This document shows, piece after piece, positions 9,003 through 18,092 of a stretch of 46,569 bases of DNA. Positions within the stretch are counted from its first letter, which is position 1. Every line of letters begins with the position of its first letter. Source of the DNA: GCA-2718845 sp913041905 (lineage in GTDB: Bacteria; Pseudomonadota; Gammaproteobacteria; GCA-002705445; GCA-002716945); the NCBI GenBank assembly GCA_913041905.1, contig CAJWJQ010000004.1:1-46569 (forward strand), read 5' to 3'. Both the position numbers and the translations under genes were made by a program. The notes beneath the pieces were generated by a model, which saw nothing but the letters and a program-made list of their open reading frames with translations, was not told the origin of the DNA and did no database searches.

Positions 9003-9080
9003 ATGAATAGACCTCCTCTATTATTGACTTTATTAATAATAATGATATTAGGGATAATATTGACCTTATTTTTAAAATAA
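9003..9080 (+). CDS. Possible 25-residue membrane peptide
   Basis: A short reading frame of 25 codons, MNRPPLLL followed by a continuous hydrophobic stretch and a final lysine. It is preceded by the good ribosome-binding sequence AAAGGA with a 5-base spacer, better than those of most genes here. It lies between the PP0621-like gene and coaE, two bases before the coaE ATG, so translating it could couple to coaE. I recognise no family. It may be a real single-helix peptide or a translational leader. Confidence 0.4.
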   Translation: MNRPPLLLTLLIIMILGIILTLFLK

Positions 9081-9082
9081 AT

Positions 9083-9667
9083 ATGAAAATAATAATAGTA
9101 TCTGGGCCTATAGGCTCAGGAAAATCAAAGGTAAGCGAATTTTTTAAATCAAAAGGTTTTGCATATATTAATTCTGATCTATTGGCAAAAAAAATAACCA
9201 AAAATAATATTCAAATACAAAAAAAAATAAAAAGATTTTTAGGCTCTAATGTTTTTATCAAAAAAAAATTATCTATAGCAAAATTAAAAAAATATATTTT
9301 TTTATCAAAATATAATAAAGATAAAGTTGATTCAATAATTCATCCGTATTTTTTTAAGGAATTAAACTTAATGATAAAAAACACAAAAAATGATAAATTA
9401 GTAATTGAAATACCATTAATTGAAACATGTAAGAATATAAAATATAAATATAAAATAATATCAGTAATATCAAAAATACAAAAAAGAATTGAAAGATTAA
9501 ATAAAAAAAATAATAAATCAATAGAGTATTTCAATATAATAAATAACCTTCAAAGAAAACCAAGCTTCTATATTAAAAATTCTGACTATATTATGATGAA
9601 TAATGGTACTATGTTTGAATTAAAACAAAAATTTAACAACATTTATAAAAAAATAAATTATGAGTAG
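9083..9667 (+). CDS. coaE: Dephospho-CoA kinase
   Basis: A 194-residue kinase for the last step of coenzyme A synthesis. The Walker A loop is GPIGSGKS (residues 8-15), followed by the family's aspartate motif (here NSDLLAKKI), the HP of IIHPYF near residue 91, and EIPLIE. The C-terminal half is less conserved and very rich in Lys, Asn and Ile, reflecting the extreme A+T content here. The coaE-zapD order is widely conserved in Beta- and Gammaproteobacteria and supports the call. It overlaps zapD by 8 bases. Confidence 0.85.
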   Translation: MKIIIVSGPIGSGKSKVSEFFKSKGFAYINSDLLAKKITKNNIQIQKKIKRFLGSNVFIKKKLSIAKLKKYIFLSKYNKDKVDSIIHPYFFKELNLMIKNTKNDKLVIEIPLIETCKNIKYKYKIISVISKIQKRIERLNKKNNKSIEYFNIINNLQRKPSFYIKNSDYIMMNNGTMFELKQKFNNIYKKINYE

Positions 9668-10427
9668 TTTATCAGATAATCAGGTTTCAGTTTATGAAGA
9701 GCCCGTTGTTGAACGCGTTAGGAAATTTATTAAAATTGAAGCGATATTTAATAAAATAATTTACTTTAAAGATAAAGAAGACAGAAATGAAAGTTTTGTA
9801 GCGCTACAGTTACTTTGTGAGTTATATGAATTACTTAGCAGGTCTGATATTAAATCTGAGTTAATTAGAGAAATTGAGGGGCAAAATGTATATTTTAAGA
9901 AAATTCAAGAAATGCCTGAAACAGATGCTGATAAATTAAATTCTGTGTTAGAAAAGCAGGATGTATTATTAAATTTGTTGCATAATGTAAAAAGCAATCA
10001 TCTAGATTTCTTATCACAAGACATACTGTTTAAAACTATTTTAAAAAATTATAGATCTCCTGTGCAACCAGCATCTATAGATTTTTGGTTATCTAGAGAC
10101 ACTACATGGAAAACAAATAATTTAAATCTGTGGTTAGAGCCTTTGTTGTTTATTAAAAAATCAATTGATTTTATTCTAGAATTAATAAGAAAATCTGGAA
10201 GTTTTAAGGACAAACTTGCTGAACGAGGGTTCTATATTAAAAAATTAAATCCTCAGAAAAATATTTTATTAGTTAGGATTATTTTAACCGCAGATTTATA
10301 TTATTATCCACAAGTAAGCGTTGGAAAACAAAGGCTTAATATTATGTTTATGACAAAAGATGAAAATAATAACTTAATTCAATACCAAGAAGATGTGCAG
10401 TTTATTCTTACAACTTGCGCTCTATAA
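9660..10427 (+). CDS. zapD: Cell division protein ZapD
   Basis: A 255-residue ZapD (YacF) homologue, a cytoplasmic protein that crosslinks FtsZ filaments by binding the FtsZ C-terminal peptide. Recognisable blocks are YEEPVVERVRKFIKIE at the N-terminus, SIDFWLSRDTTW in the middle and FYIKKLNPQKNILLVRI near the end. The length matches the family (about 250). The ATG overlaps the 3' end of coaE. The E. coli neighbour yacG is not present after it; a convergent ThiE-like gene follows after 15 bases. The window's FtsZ keeps the C-terminal peptide that ZapD would bind. Confidence 0.9.
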   Translation: MSSLSDNQVSVYEEPVVERVRKFIKIEAIFNKIIYFKDKEDRNESFVALQLLCELYELLSRSDIKSELIREIEGQNVYFKKIQEMPETDADKLNSVLEKQDVLLNLLHNVKSNHLDFLSQDILFKTILKNYRSPVQPASIDFWLSRDTTWKTNNLNLWLEPLLFIKKSIDFILELIRKSGSFKDKLAERGFYIKKLNPQKNILLVRIILTADLYYYPQVSVGKQRLNIMFMTKDENNNLIQYQEDVQFILTTCAL

Positions 10428-10442
10428 TGCTATTCAAAATTT

Positions 10443-11033
10443 TTACTTAACAATATCATTGTACTTTTCCCAAAAAAATTTAATACCTGCAATTCCATAA
10501 CCTCCATTATCTACACATGTTTCATAACTTTGTTGGCTATCATCAATACCACCAAGAGCAAGTGATCGCATATTTGCATAATTTGCAAGCTTTTTAAATC
10601 CATTCCAACCTAACATGATATTTGAACCTTTATTTTTTAAAACCGGGGATATAATTATAAAATCTAAATTTAACTTATTAGCCACATTAATTTCTTGGGC
10701 GTTATGACAAGAAGCTGAAATAGTCTGAGAAAATCTATCTTTTTTCCATATATTGTGTTCTGTAAGTGAAGCTAAAATTTTAGAACTATAATGTATTCCT
10801 TTAATGCATTCTTTCTGCTCATAATTTAAGGAGTTATAAATATCTGAATCATCAATAATAATAGAGTTTTGAAGATTACCTATATTAATAGCTTCAAGAT
10901 TTTCTAAAACATAATGTTTATAATCTCTTTTGTTATAATCGCCTTTTCTTAATCTTATATTATCTGCAAAATATTTATATTTTGTAAAATCGTTATTTTT
11001 GCTGGTTATGTATAATTTAGCTGGTACAGACAT
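10443..11033 (-). CDS. ThiE/TenI-like TIM-barrel protein (thiamine phosphate synthase family)
   Basis: A 196-residue protein of the thiamine phosphate synthase/TenI superfamily. Conserved strings are GIHYSS near residue 79, SASCHNAQEI, FIIISPVLKNKGSN and SLALGGID, ending in the phosphate-binding GGYGIAGI. The blocks match the C-terminal half of the Nudix-ThiE fusion proteins that often follow argJ in proteobacteria. Here the Nudix (MutT) half is absent and the protein starts at the barrel. It is 15 bases downstream of argJ. A true role in thiamine synthesis is uncertain, since these argJ-linked proteins are usually considered ThiE-like rather than proven ThiE. Confidence 0.72.
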   Translation of the reverse strand: MSVPAKLYITSKNNDFTKYKYFADNIRLRKGDYNKRDYKHYVLENLEAINIGNLQNSIIIDDSDIYNSLNYEQKECIKGIHYSSKILASLTEHNIWKKDRFSQTISASCHNAQEINVANKLNLDFIIISPVLKNKGSNIMLGWNGFKKLANYANMRSLALGGIDDSQQSYETCVDNGGYGIAGIKFFWEKYNDIVK

Positions 11034-11048
11034 TATAAAATTTATATT

Positions 11049-12224
11049 TTATGTGGGATAAGCAGAATTTATATGCACATATTTTTTGCTTAAATCAGAT
11101 GTTATTATGCTACATTTAGCCTTTCCTTTCTTTAAGATAATATCAATTATAATCTCTTTATTTTTCATAGTTTTCTTAAGATTTGCATAATTGCATTTTT
11201 TTGATTCAACTCCTTGGGAAAATACTTCAATTCTATTTATGTTTAGTATAATTTTTTCAGGATCAAATTTAATATCATGGATAGAACCCAATCTAGCAAT
11301 TATTCTACCCCAGTTAGGATCAGACCCATACATTGCCGTTTTAAATAAGTTTGAATTTGCAATGAAATAACAAATTTTTTTAGCTTGCAGGTAATTGTTA
11401 GCTTCAAGAACATTGATTTCTATAACCTTTGTTGCTCCCTCTCCATCTCTGACAATCATTTTTGCCAAATCTTGGCAAACTTTACATACCTCTGATTCCA
11501 ACTTTATATAAAGTTTTTTATTATTATTGAAGTCCAAATTAGAGTTAGAGCCAGTAGCTATCATAGCAACACTATCATTGGTAGACATATCTCCATCAAC
11601 TGAAATACTATTAAATGAAACTGCAGCACATTTTTTCAGCAATTTATCTAGATTAGATTTATTTATTTTTACATCTATGTTTATAAAAGCAAGCATGGTT
11701 GCCATATTAGGTTCGATCATACCTGCGCCTTTACATATAGCTATAATTGAGATTTTATGATTATATATATTTATATTTCTTTTTATAATTTTATTAAATT
11801 TATCTGTAGTCATTATGGCTTTAGATGCAGATATCCAGGTTGAATCAAATTTGAAATTTTTATTGCTTAATTTATTTTTAATACTTTTCATTGGTAATTG
11901 TTTACCAATGATGCCTGTCGAAAACGGCAATACTTCTTCCTTTTTGCAATTTATTTTATTTGAAATTATTGAAATATAATCAATAGTATTTTTTATTCCT
12001 TGCTTTCCTGTACATGCATTAGCATTTCCAGAATTAATTAATAAACATTTTGGTTTTTTTAATTTAATATTTTTTTTTGCTATAATTACTGGTGCTGCTG
12101 GAAATTTATTTTTTGTAAAAATTACGGATACTGTTGATAACTTGGGTAATTTAAAACAAACCATGTCATTTATTTTACTTTTAATTCCAATATTCAGTGT
12201 TTGTATTAATGTTTTATTGTTCAT
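11049..12224 (-). CDS. argJ: Bifunctional ornithine acetyltransferase / N-acetylglutamate synthase ArgJ
   Basis: A 391-residue ArgJ, which moves the acetyl group from N-acetylornithine to glutamate in arginine synthesis. The self-cleavage site with the nucleophilic threonine is visible in KGAGMIEPNMATMLAF. Other blocks are LLINSGNANACTGKQG, VDGDMSTNDS, MVRDGEGATK and DPNWGRI. The ATG at 12224 forms an ATGA overlap with the secA stop and gives the usual N-terminus; the longer reading from 12272 would lie inside secA and is not preferred. The secA-argJ order is known in several proteobacteria. Confidence 0.93.
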   Translation of the reverse strand: MNNKTLIQTLNIGIKSKINDMVCFKLPKLSTVSVIFTKNKFPAAPVIIAKKNIKLKKPKCLLINSGNANACTGKQGIKNTIDYISIISNKINCKKEEVLPFSTGIIGKQLPMKSIKNKLSNKNFKFDSTWISASKAIMTTDKFNKIIKRNINIYNHKISIIAICKGAGMIEPNMATMLAFINIDVKINKSNLDKLLKKCAAVSFNSISVDGDMSTNDSVAMIATGSNSNLDFNNNKKLYIKLESEVCKVCQDLAKMIVRDGEGATKVIEINVLEANNYLQAKKICYFIANSNLFKTAMYGSDPNWGRIIARLGSIHDIKFDPEKIILNINRIEVFSQGVESKKCNYANLKKTMKNKEIIIDIILKKGKAKCSIITSDLSKKYVHINSAYPT

Positions 12225-14818
12225 AATTTGCCACAACATCTTTTGTATTTTTTTCCTGAGCCACATGGGCATAATGAATTTCTTGGAATATTAGAATCGC
12301 TACTCTTATCTGTTTCTATTTTGTTATTTATATTTTCATTCTTTTTCATCATTTCTGATATTGATGGGTTATTCACTTTAATTCTACATAATATTTTAAC
12401 TACTTCATAATTATTAGTTGTTAACATCTCTTCAAACATTTCAAAAGATTCTCTTTTGTATTCATTTTTTGGATTTTTTTGAGCATATCCTCTCAATCCA
12501 ACACCTTGCCTCAAGTAATCCATAGCACTAAGATGGTTTCTCCAATCTTCATCTATTACTGTTAAAAAAATATTCCGTATTAATTCATTTTTATCTTTAT
12601 CATTTAAAAGTTTTAAATTAGATTCTATTTTAGTAAGCAATGTTTCATCAATATACTTCTCTAAAGTCAAAATAGCATTGTCTGATTTCTCTGTTTCTAT
12701 CTTATTGGCACAATTTATATCAACTGTAAATTCCTTAATTAAAATATCATTTAATGAGTCTAGATCCCATTGTGTAACTGGCAAATTTTTGTCAACATGA
12801 TTATATATCAAGACGTTAACTGTTTGAGAAACTATGTTAATTATAATTTCTAACAGATTGTCTATATTTAATATTTCATCCCTTTGGTTATATATAACTT
12901 TTCTTTGCTCATTTGCAATATCATCATATTCTAATAGAGTTTTTCTAATATCAAAGTTATATGCTTCTACACGTTTTTGAGCATTCTCGATTGATTTAGC
13001 CACCCATTTGTGTTCTATGGCTTCTCCTTCTTCCATCCCTAATTTTTTCATAATATCGCTGACTTTATCTGATGCAAATATCCTCATTAGATTATCCTCA
13101 AGTGAAACATAAAACTTAGACTCTCCTGGGTCTCCTTGCCTTCCTGATCTACCTCTAAGCTGATTGTCTACTCTTCTAGATTCATGTCTTTCTGTTCCAA
13201 TTATAAATAAACCACCAAGCTCTTTAACATTTTTTGCATCCTCTGCTTTGTCTGCTTTATTATCGCTTTGTCCTAAATTATTATTTTTACCACCAAGAAC
13301 GATATCTGTTCCTCTTCCAGCCATGTTTGTTGCTATAGTTACAGCGCATGATTTGCCAGCCTCTGCTATTATTTCTGCTTCCATTTGATGTTGCTTCGCA
13401 TTCAAAACTGAGTGTTTAATATTTTCTTTTTTTAACATTTTAGAAAGGTCTTCTGATGCTTCTATAGATGTTGTTCCTATTAAAATTGGTTGTTTATTTA
13501 AATGTATTTCTTTTACTTGTGAAACTATTGCGTTAAATTTTTCTTTAACTGTAAGATATACTAAATCAACATGATCTTTTCTAATCATTTTTTTATGAGT
13601 AGGTACTACAATAACTTCTAAGTTATATATTTGTTGAAATTCAACTGACTCAGTATCTGCAGTTCCTGTCATACCTGATATTTTTTTAAAGAGCCTAAAA
13701 TAATTTTGGAATGTAATAGATGCATAAGTTTGATTTTCATTTTGTATAGCAACTTTTTCTTTTGCCTCTATGGATTGATGAATTCCTTCCGACCATCTCC
13801 TGCCAGGCATTTTTCTTCCTGAAAACTCATCAATTATAACTATCTCATTATTCTCTACAACATAATCAATATCTTTATTGAATAATAAATTGGCTTTCAA
13901 GCTAGAGTCAATTAAATGCAATAATTGAATATTTTTTGGATCATATAAGCTTTCAGTTTTAGAAATAAAATTATTTTTAATTAATAATGATTCTATTTCT
14001 TGATGACCATTTTCTGTTAATGATACAGATTTTTGTTTTTCATCTATAGAATAAAGTAGATTGTCTTTATTTCCTGAGATAACCAATTGTGTAAGCTTAT
14101 TAATTTTTAAATACATATTTGTTGATTCAGAAGCAGATCCTGAGATAACGAGTGGCGTTCTAGCTTCGTCAATCAAAACAGAGTCAACTTCGTCTATGAT
14201 GGCATAATTTAATTTTCCTTGAACTTTTTGAGTAATATCATAAACCATGTTATCTCTTAAATAATCAAAACCAAATTCATTGTTTGTGCCATAAACTATA
14301 TCTCTTTTATATATTTCTTTTTTCTCTTCAGTATTCAAATTACTTGAAATAGTACCTACTGATAACCCAAGGTACTTATATATAACTCCCATCCATTCAG
14401 AGTCACGTTGAGCAAGATAATCATTAACTGTAACTATGAAAACAGATTGGGAAGTTAGTGAATTTAAATAAGCAGGCAATGTTGATACTAATGTTTTACC
14501 CTCTCCTGTTTTCATCTCAGCGATTTTACCAAAATGCAAAGCTAATCCGCCAATGAGTTGTTCATCAAAATGCCTCAATCCTAAAGTTCTTATTGAGGCT
14601 TCTCTTACGAGGGCAAAAGCTTTGGGAATGATATTTGTTAAATTCTTTTCAGATATGTATTCTTTTTTTAAATTTTCTGTTTCTCTTATAAAGTCAGCTT
14701 GAGTGAATCCTTGATATGTTTTCTCCAATGAATTAATTTGATTAATTATAGGAGTATACTCTTTAAGAATTCTGCTATTCCTAGAACCAAATATATTTTT
14801 TATTAAATTAGATATCAT
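12221..14818 (-). CDS. secA: Preprotein translocase motor ATPase SecA
   Basis: An 865-residue SecA, the ATPase that drives proteins through SecYEG. Walker A TGEGKT is at about residues 104-109, the DEAD-type site is in IIDEVDSVLIDEARTP, and TNMAGRGTDI and RGRSGRQGDPG are the helicase-type motifs of NBD2. The C-terminus has the zinc-binding SEC-C motif CPCGSGKKYKRCC, used to bind SecB or phospholipid. Length is slightly shorter than E. coli (901). The 63-base gap to the divergent DUF721 gene is AT-rich and probably carries both promoters. Confidence 0.97.
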   Translation of the reverse strand: MISNLIKNIFGSRNSRILKEYTPIINQINSLEKTYQGFTQADFIRETENLKKEYISEKNLTNIIPKAFALVREASIRTLGLRHFDEQLIGGLALHFGKIAEMKTGEGKTLVSTLPAYLNSLTSQSVFIVTVNDYLAQRDSEWMGVIYKYLGLSVGTISSNLNTEEKKEIYKRDIVYGTNNEFGFDYLRDNMVYDITQKVQGKLNYAIIDEVDSVLIDEARTPLVISGSASESTNMYLKINKLTQLVISGNKDNLLYSIDEKQKSVSLTENGHQEIESLLIKNNFISKTESLYDPKNIQLLHLIDSSLKANLLFNKDIDYVVENNEIVIIDEFSGRKMPGRRWSEGIHQSIEAKEKVAIQNENQTYASITFQNYFRLFKKISGMTGTADTESVEFQQIYNLEVIVVPTHKKMIRKDHVDLVYLTVKEKFNAIVSQVKEIHLNKQPILIGTTSIEASEDLSKMLKKENIKHSVLNAKQHQMEAEIIAEAGKSCAVTIATNMAGRGTDIVLGGKNNNLGQSDNKADKAEDAKNVKELGGLFIIGTERHESRRVDNQLRGRSGRQGDPGESKFYVSLEDNLMRIFASDKVSDIMKKLGMEEGEAIEHKWVAKSIENAQKRVEAYNFDIRKTLLEYDDIANEQRKVIYNQRDEILNIDNLLEIIINIVSQTVNVLIYNHVDKNLPVTQWDLDSLNDILIKEFTVDINCANKIETEKSDNAILTLEKYIDETLLTKIESNLKLLNDKDKNELIRNIFLTVIDEDWRNHLSAMDYLRQGVGLRGYAQKNPKNEYKRESFEMFEEMLTTNNYEVVKILCRIKVNNPSISEMMKKNENINNKIETDKSSDSNIPRNSLCPCGSGKKYKRCCGKL

Positions 14819-14881
14819 TATTTATTATATATTATGTTGTATTAAATATTTATTATGTCGTACAATTAAGTATAAATCCTC

Positions 14882-15151
14882 ATGAAGAAAATATCATCTT
14901 TTATACCACAGCATGTTATCAATAAGAAAGAATTAATCAAAGAATTAAATGATTTTATAGCTCATATGCTGCCAATGGAAATAATAGGTTATATTGAGAT
15001 AGTAAATGTCAAAGATAATGTATTGATAATATCTTGTAAAAATAGTTCTATTGCGACATTAATGAGATTCGAAAAACAGAAATATATTGATATGTTATCT
15101 AATAATAAAATTCACAAGATTAATGATATAAAAATTGCTATAGAGTCTTAA
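14882..15151 (+). CDS. DUF721 (DciA-like) protein
   Basis: An 89-residue DUF721 protein. The family includes DciA, the ancestral loader of the replicative helicase DnaB, and short proteins found beside lpxC/secA in many proteobacteria. The core of this domain is visible as LPMEIIGYIEIVNVKDNVLIISCKNSS followed by a conserved helix. Only the N-terminal KH-like domain is present, with no disordered tail. The gene lies divergent from secA and its last 4 bases overlap the 3' end of lpxC. A role in helicase loading is inference; the location supports only family membership. Confidence 0.75.
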   Translation: MKKISSFIPQHVINKKELIKELNDFIAHMLPMEIIGYIEIVNVKDNVLIISCKNSSIATLMRFEKQKYIDMLSNNKIHKINDIKIAIES

Positions 15152-16065
15152 TCGTCAGCAATCGAGGGTTCTGGATTTGTATAGAATATAGGAGAGCTTT
15201 CAATATCATCTATAATTACTTCTTCCCAAGCATCTAAATTATTTACAAGCTCTCGTAGTAGTAGATTATTTAAATGATGTCCAGATTTAAATGCAGAAAA
15301 AGAGCCTATTAATCCATGTCCAAGTAAATATAAATCGCCAATTGCATCTAAAATTTTATGTTTAACAAATTCATCTTGAAACCTTACTCCTTCATCATTA
15401 ATAACTTTATAATCATCTATAACTACAGCATTATCTACACTACCGCCCAAAGCAAGATTATTTTTTCTCAAATTTTCTATGTCTTTAACAAACCCAAATG
15501 TTCTTGCTCTACTAACTTGACTTAAATATGACACAGATGAAAAATCAATTTCGGAAGATTGCGTTGTCTCGTTAAATGCAGGATGATCAAAATCAATTGT
15601 AAACGCAACTTTGAAACCATCAAATGGTTCAATTTTTGCCCATTTCTCATCTTGTTTAACTTCTATTGTCTTTTTAATTTTGATAAATTTTTTTGGAGTA
15701 TTTTGTTCTTTTATTCCTGCTGACTGAATCATAAAAACAAATGGTCTTGCGCTACCATCCATGATAGGAACTTCTGGCCCATCTAATTCAACTAGAGCAT
15801 TATCTATGCCTAATCCTGCTAAAGCAGATAATAAATGTTCAACTGTTGAAATTTTTACAAGCTTATTTGATAAAGTAGTAGATAATCTAGTATCGTGTAC
15901 ATTTTCTAAAGTGGCTTTAATGGGATTGCTAGCAATATCAGTCCTAACAAATGTTATGCCTGTATTAATTGGTGCTGGATTTAAACTTAAAGATATCTTC
16001 TTTCCAGTGTGTAAACCTACCCCTGACGCCTTAATTTGGCTTGATAATGTCCTTTGTTTTAGCAT
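15148..16065 (-). CDS. lpxC: UDP-3-O-acyl-N-acetylglucosamine deacetylase LpxC
   Basis: A 305-residue zinc amidase for the committed step of lipid A synthesis. The zinc ligands are visible: H77 in TVEHLLSAL, and H236 and D240 in HKILDAIGDL. The other hallmark is LDGPEVPIMDGSA. Its presence shows that the organism makes lipopolysaccharide. It follows ftsA after a 100-base gap; ftsZ, normally found there, is missing. No strong ribosome-binding site is seen before the ATG. Confidence 0.96.
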   Translation of the reverse strand: MLKQRTLSSQIKASGVGLHTGKKISLSLNPAPINTGITFVRTDIASNPIKATLENVHDTRLSTTLSNKLVKISTVEHLLSALAGLGIDNALVELDGPEVPIMDGSARPFVFMIQSAGIKEQNTPKKFIKIKKTIEVKQDEKWAKIEPFDGFKVAFTIDFDHPAFNETTQSSEIDFSSVSYLSQVSRARTFGFVKDIENLRKNNLALGGSVDNAVVIDDYKVINDEGVRFQDEFVKHKILDAIGDLYLLGHGLIGSFSAFKSGHHLNNLLLRELVNNLDAWEEVIIDDIESSPIFYTNPEPSIADD

Positions 16066-16165
16066 TTTTTGTTTATTTTATAAGGTTTTTGATTAAATGT
16101 TAAGCATAATCAATCGACTTATCTAAAAAAATTTTTACCCCATAGTTTAAGACAAAAAAGTAGAA
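16066..16165 (-). other. ftsA-lpxC gap where ftsZ is usually found
   Basis: This 100-base AT-rich stretch between ftsA and lpxC holds no gene and no recognisable remnant of ftsZ. On the minus strand a weak promoter-like pair (TTAACA, 17-base spacer, TAAAAT) ends nine bases before the lpxC ATG, so a transcript starting there would have almost no leader. The ftsA-lpxC spacing argues for a clean relocation of ftsZ rather than a recent decay. Confidence 0.4.
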
Positions 16166-17431
16166 TTAAAGTTCCTTTTGAAAATAAATAGATAATTTTT
16201 CCCACATTTTTATAAAATATGAGGAAAAAACATTGTCGGATTTTTTTCTATGTGGCATCCGCTGCAATTGTTCTTCTCTGTATAATAATAAACCTACCGC
16301 AGTTGCATATCTTGTTAATCCATTTAAGTTAGCTATACCTGGAATTGGTTTTGGGCTTCCAATCCTTGTGGGCAAAGAAAATTTAGTCTGTGCATAATCA
16401 GCTAGCCCAAAAAGTTTCGCTCCGCCACCTGTAAATACAATGCCAGCCGTAATACCTGTTGAGTAACCGCTGGACTCAATTTCTTGCTGTACTTTTAAAA
16501 AAATTTCATCAATTCTACAAGAAATAATATGCGTTAAAGTTGATTTGCTTATTTCGGTGTCTGGTTTTTCGTCAGATATAGAAGGTACTGTAATTATTTT
16601 TTGCTCTTCCTCCATACTATTAATTAAACTTCCTTCTTGAGTTTTTATTTCTTCTGCAGCATCCAACGATGTGCACAATCCTATTCTGATATCATTTGTT
16701 ACCATTTGTCCTGCCACTGGTATAACAGAAGTATGTTTTATATCACCGTCAGTAAATATTGCGATATCAGTTGTACCTCCTCCAATATCAACTAAACATA
16801 CACCCAGTGATTTTTCCTCTTCGCTTAAAACAGCGTAACTCGATGCAACTGGCTGTAATACATATTGGTCAACAGTTAAAAGACTATTTTCTATGCATTT
16901 TGTTAAGTTTTTCTTTGCCGTTGATGAACAAGTTATTAAATGTACATTTACTCCTAATCTTTTCCCAGCCATACCTATGGGTTCTTTAATACCTATTTGA
17001 CCATCTATGGTAAAATATTGTGCTATCCTATGCAGCACTTCTTGATCACCGGGTATATCAATATCACAAGCTGCATCTATTACCTTTTCTTTATCTTCAG
17101 CTGTTACCTCATCATTAAGAATATTTATTTCAGAATTTCCATTATAGCTTTTTATATGATTTCCAGCTATTCCAGTCGTAATAGTTTCAACCTTAAAACC
17201 TGACATTGTAGTTGCTTTGTCTTTTGCTCTTCTGATACTTCGAACGGTGGTAGCAATTTCAGAAATTACCCCTTTATTTAAACCATCACAACTTTCTTGT
17301 CCAACTCCTATTATTCTCAAATTATCATCATTATCATAATCTGCAACCAAACATAGAACTTTTGTTGTTCCAATATCCAAAGCTATCATAACTTCGTTTT
17401 GAGAATTTTTAGCCATGCTTAATAATAACAT
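16166..17431 (-). CDS. ftsA: Cell division protein FtsA
   Basis: A 421-residue actin-like protein that tethers FtsZ to the membrane and recruits later division proteins. The phosphate-1 motif ALDIGTTKV is near residue 20, phosphate-2 is VDIGGGTTDIAI, and the adenosine motif is VFTGGGAKLFGL. The C-terminal amphipathic membrane-binding helix is visible (SSYFIKMWEKLSIYF). Translation could start at the ATG at 17431 or at a second ATG at 17416 (MAKNSQNEV); neither has a good ribosome-binding site. It follows ftsQ by three bases. Confidence 0.95.
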   Translation of the reverse strand: MLLLSMAKNSQNEVMIALDIGTTKVLCLVADYDNDDNLRIIGVGQESCDGLNKGVISEIATTVRSIRRAKDKATTMSGFKVETITTGIAGNHIKSYNGNSEINILNDEVTAEDKEKVIDAACDIDIPGDQEVLHRIAQYFTIDGQIGIKEPIGMAGKRLGVNVHLITCSSTAKKNLTKCIENSLLTVDQYVLQPVASSYAVLSEEEKSLGVCLVDIGGGTTDIAIFTDGDIKHTSVIPVAGQMVTNDIRIGLCTSLDAAEEIKTQEGSLINSMEEEQKIITVPSISDEKPDTEISKSTLTHIISCRIDEIFLKVQQEIESSGYSTGITAGIVFTGGGAKLFGLADYAQTKFSLPTRIGSPKPIPGIANLNGLTRYATAVGLLLYREEQLQRMPHRKKSDNVFSSYFIKMWEKLSIYFQKEL

Positions 17432-17434
17432 TAT

Positions 17435-18091
17435 TTAATGTACAGCAAAACCAGTAGGGTATCTTAAATCTACATTGACTGGCTTTTTTGACTTATATGT
17501 TGCTTGGAATTGATCATAAACAGAAACAAATTCCTCAAGTCTCGATTGATGGTTTGAATATCTAGAAACTATATTTAAGTTTTTAGATTTAATAAATATC
17601 ATACTATTTTTATTATGTAACGATGTAATTTCTATATCTAAATCTAATAATATTTCATTAATTGATATATACAACCCATACATATGCTTATGTGAATATT
17701 GGTCACTTGAAATTTTTAAAATATTGTTGATAGGAAGATTGGGTGTAATGAAAAAATCTCCATCATAATTAACATATTTTTTATTATTCCATAAGTACAT
17801 AGCTTTATGCTCTATAATTTTAATTGTAATATTTTTAGGGGGATTCAAAATTATTTGTGCATTTTTTATCCAAGGTTGGTTTTCTATCAAAATTTTTAAT
17901 TCTCTTAAATCTATGTCATACATTTCTAACCCAATAAGAGATTTCATGGTTGTATCCAAATATTTTTCATTTGCATGCATTAGATCAGATTCTAAAGAAA
18001 CTTCCTTAACTGGATTAGAGCCTAAAAAAAATTGATAATTATATAAAGCGAGTATTAAGAAAAATGTTACTATAAAGATAATTTTTTTCAT
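17435..18091 (-). CDS. ftsQ: Cell division protein FtsQ
   Basis: A 218-residue bitopic inner-membrane protein of the FtsQLB complex. One N-terminal membrane helix (residues 2-22) is followed by a POTRA-like region (LESDLMHANEKYLDTTM... to ...IKIIEHKAMYLWNNKKYVNYDGDFF) and a C-terminal beta domain ending with PVNVDLRYPTGFAV, the usual FtsQ terminal block (VDLRYxxGxAV). It begins one base after ddl and ends just before ftsA, the classic ddl-ftsQ-ftsA order. Somewhat short for the family. Confidence 0.9.
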   Translation of the reverse strand: MKKIIFIVTFFLILALYNYQFFLGSNPVKEVSLESDLMHANEKYLDTTMKSLIGLEMYDIDLRELKILIENQPWIKNAQIILNPPKNITIKIIEHKAMYLWNNKKYVNYDGDFFITPNLPINNILKISSDQYSHKHMYGLYISINEILLDLDIEITSLHNKNSMIFIKSKNLNIVSRYSNHQSRLEEFVSVYDQFQATYKSKKPVNVDLRYPTGFAVH

Positions 18092-18092
18092 A

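Noticed and set aside
12225..12272. N-terminal extension of argJ from the ATG at 12272
   Set aside because: It lies wholly inside secA and adds residues not typical of ArgJ; the ATG at 12224 in an ATGA overlap gives the usual start.
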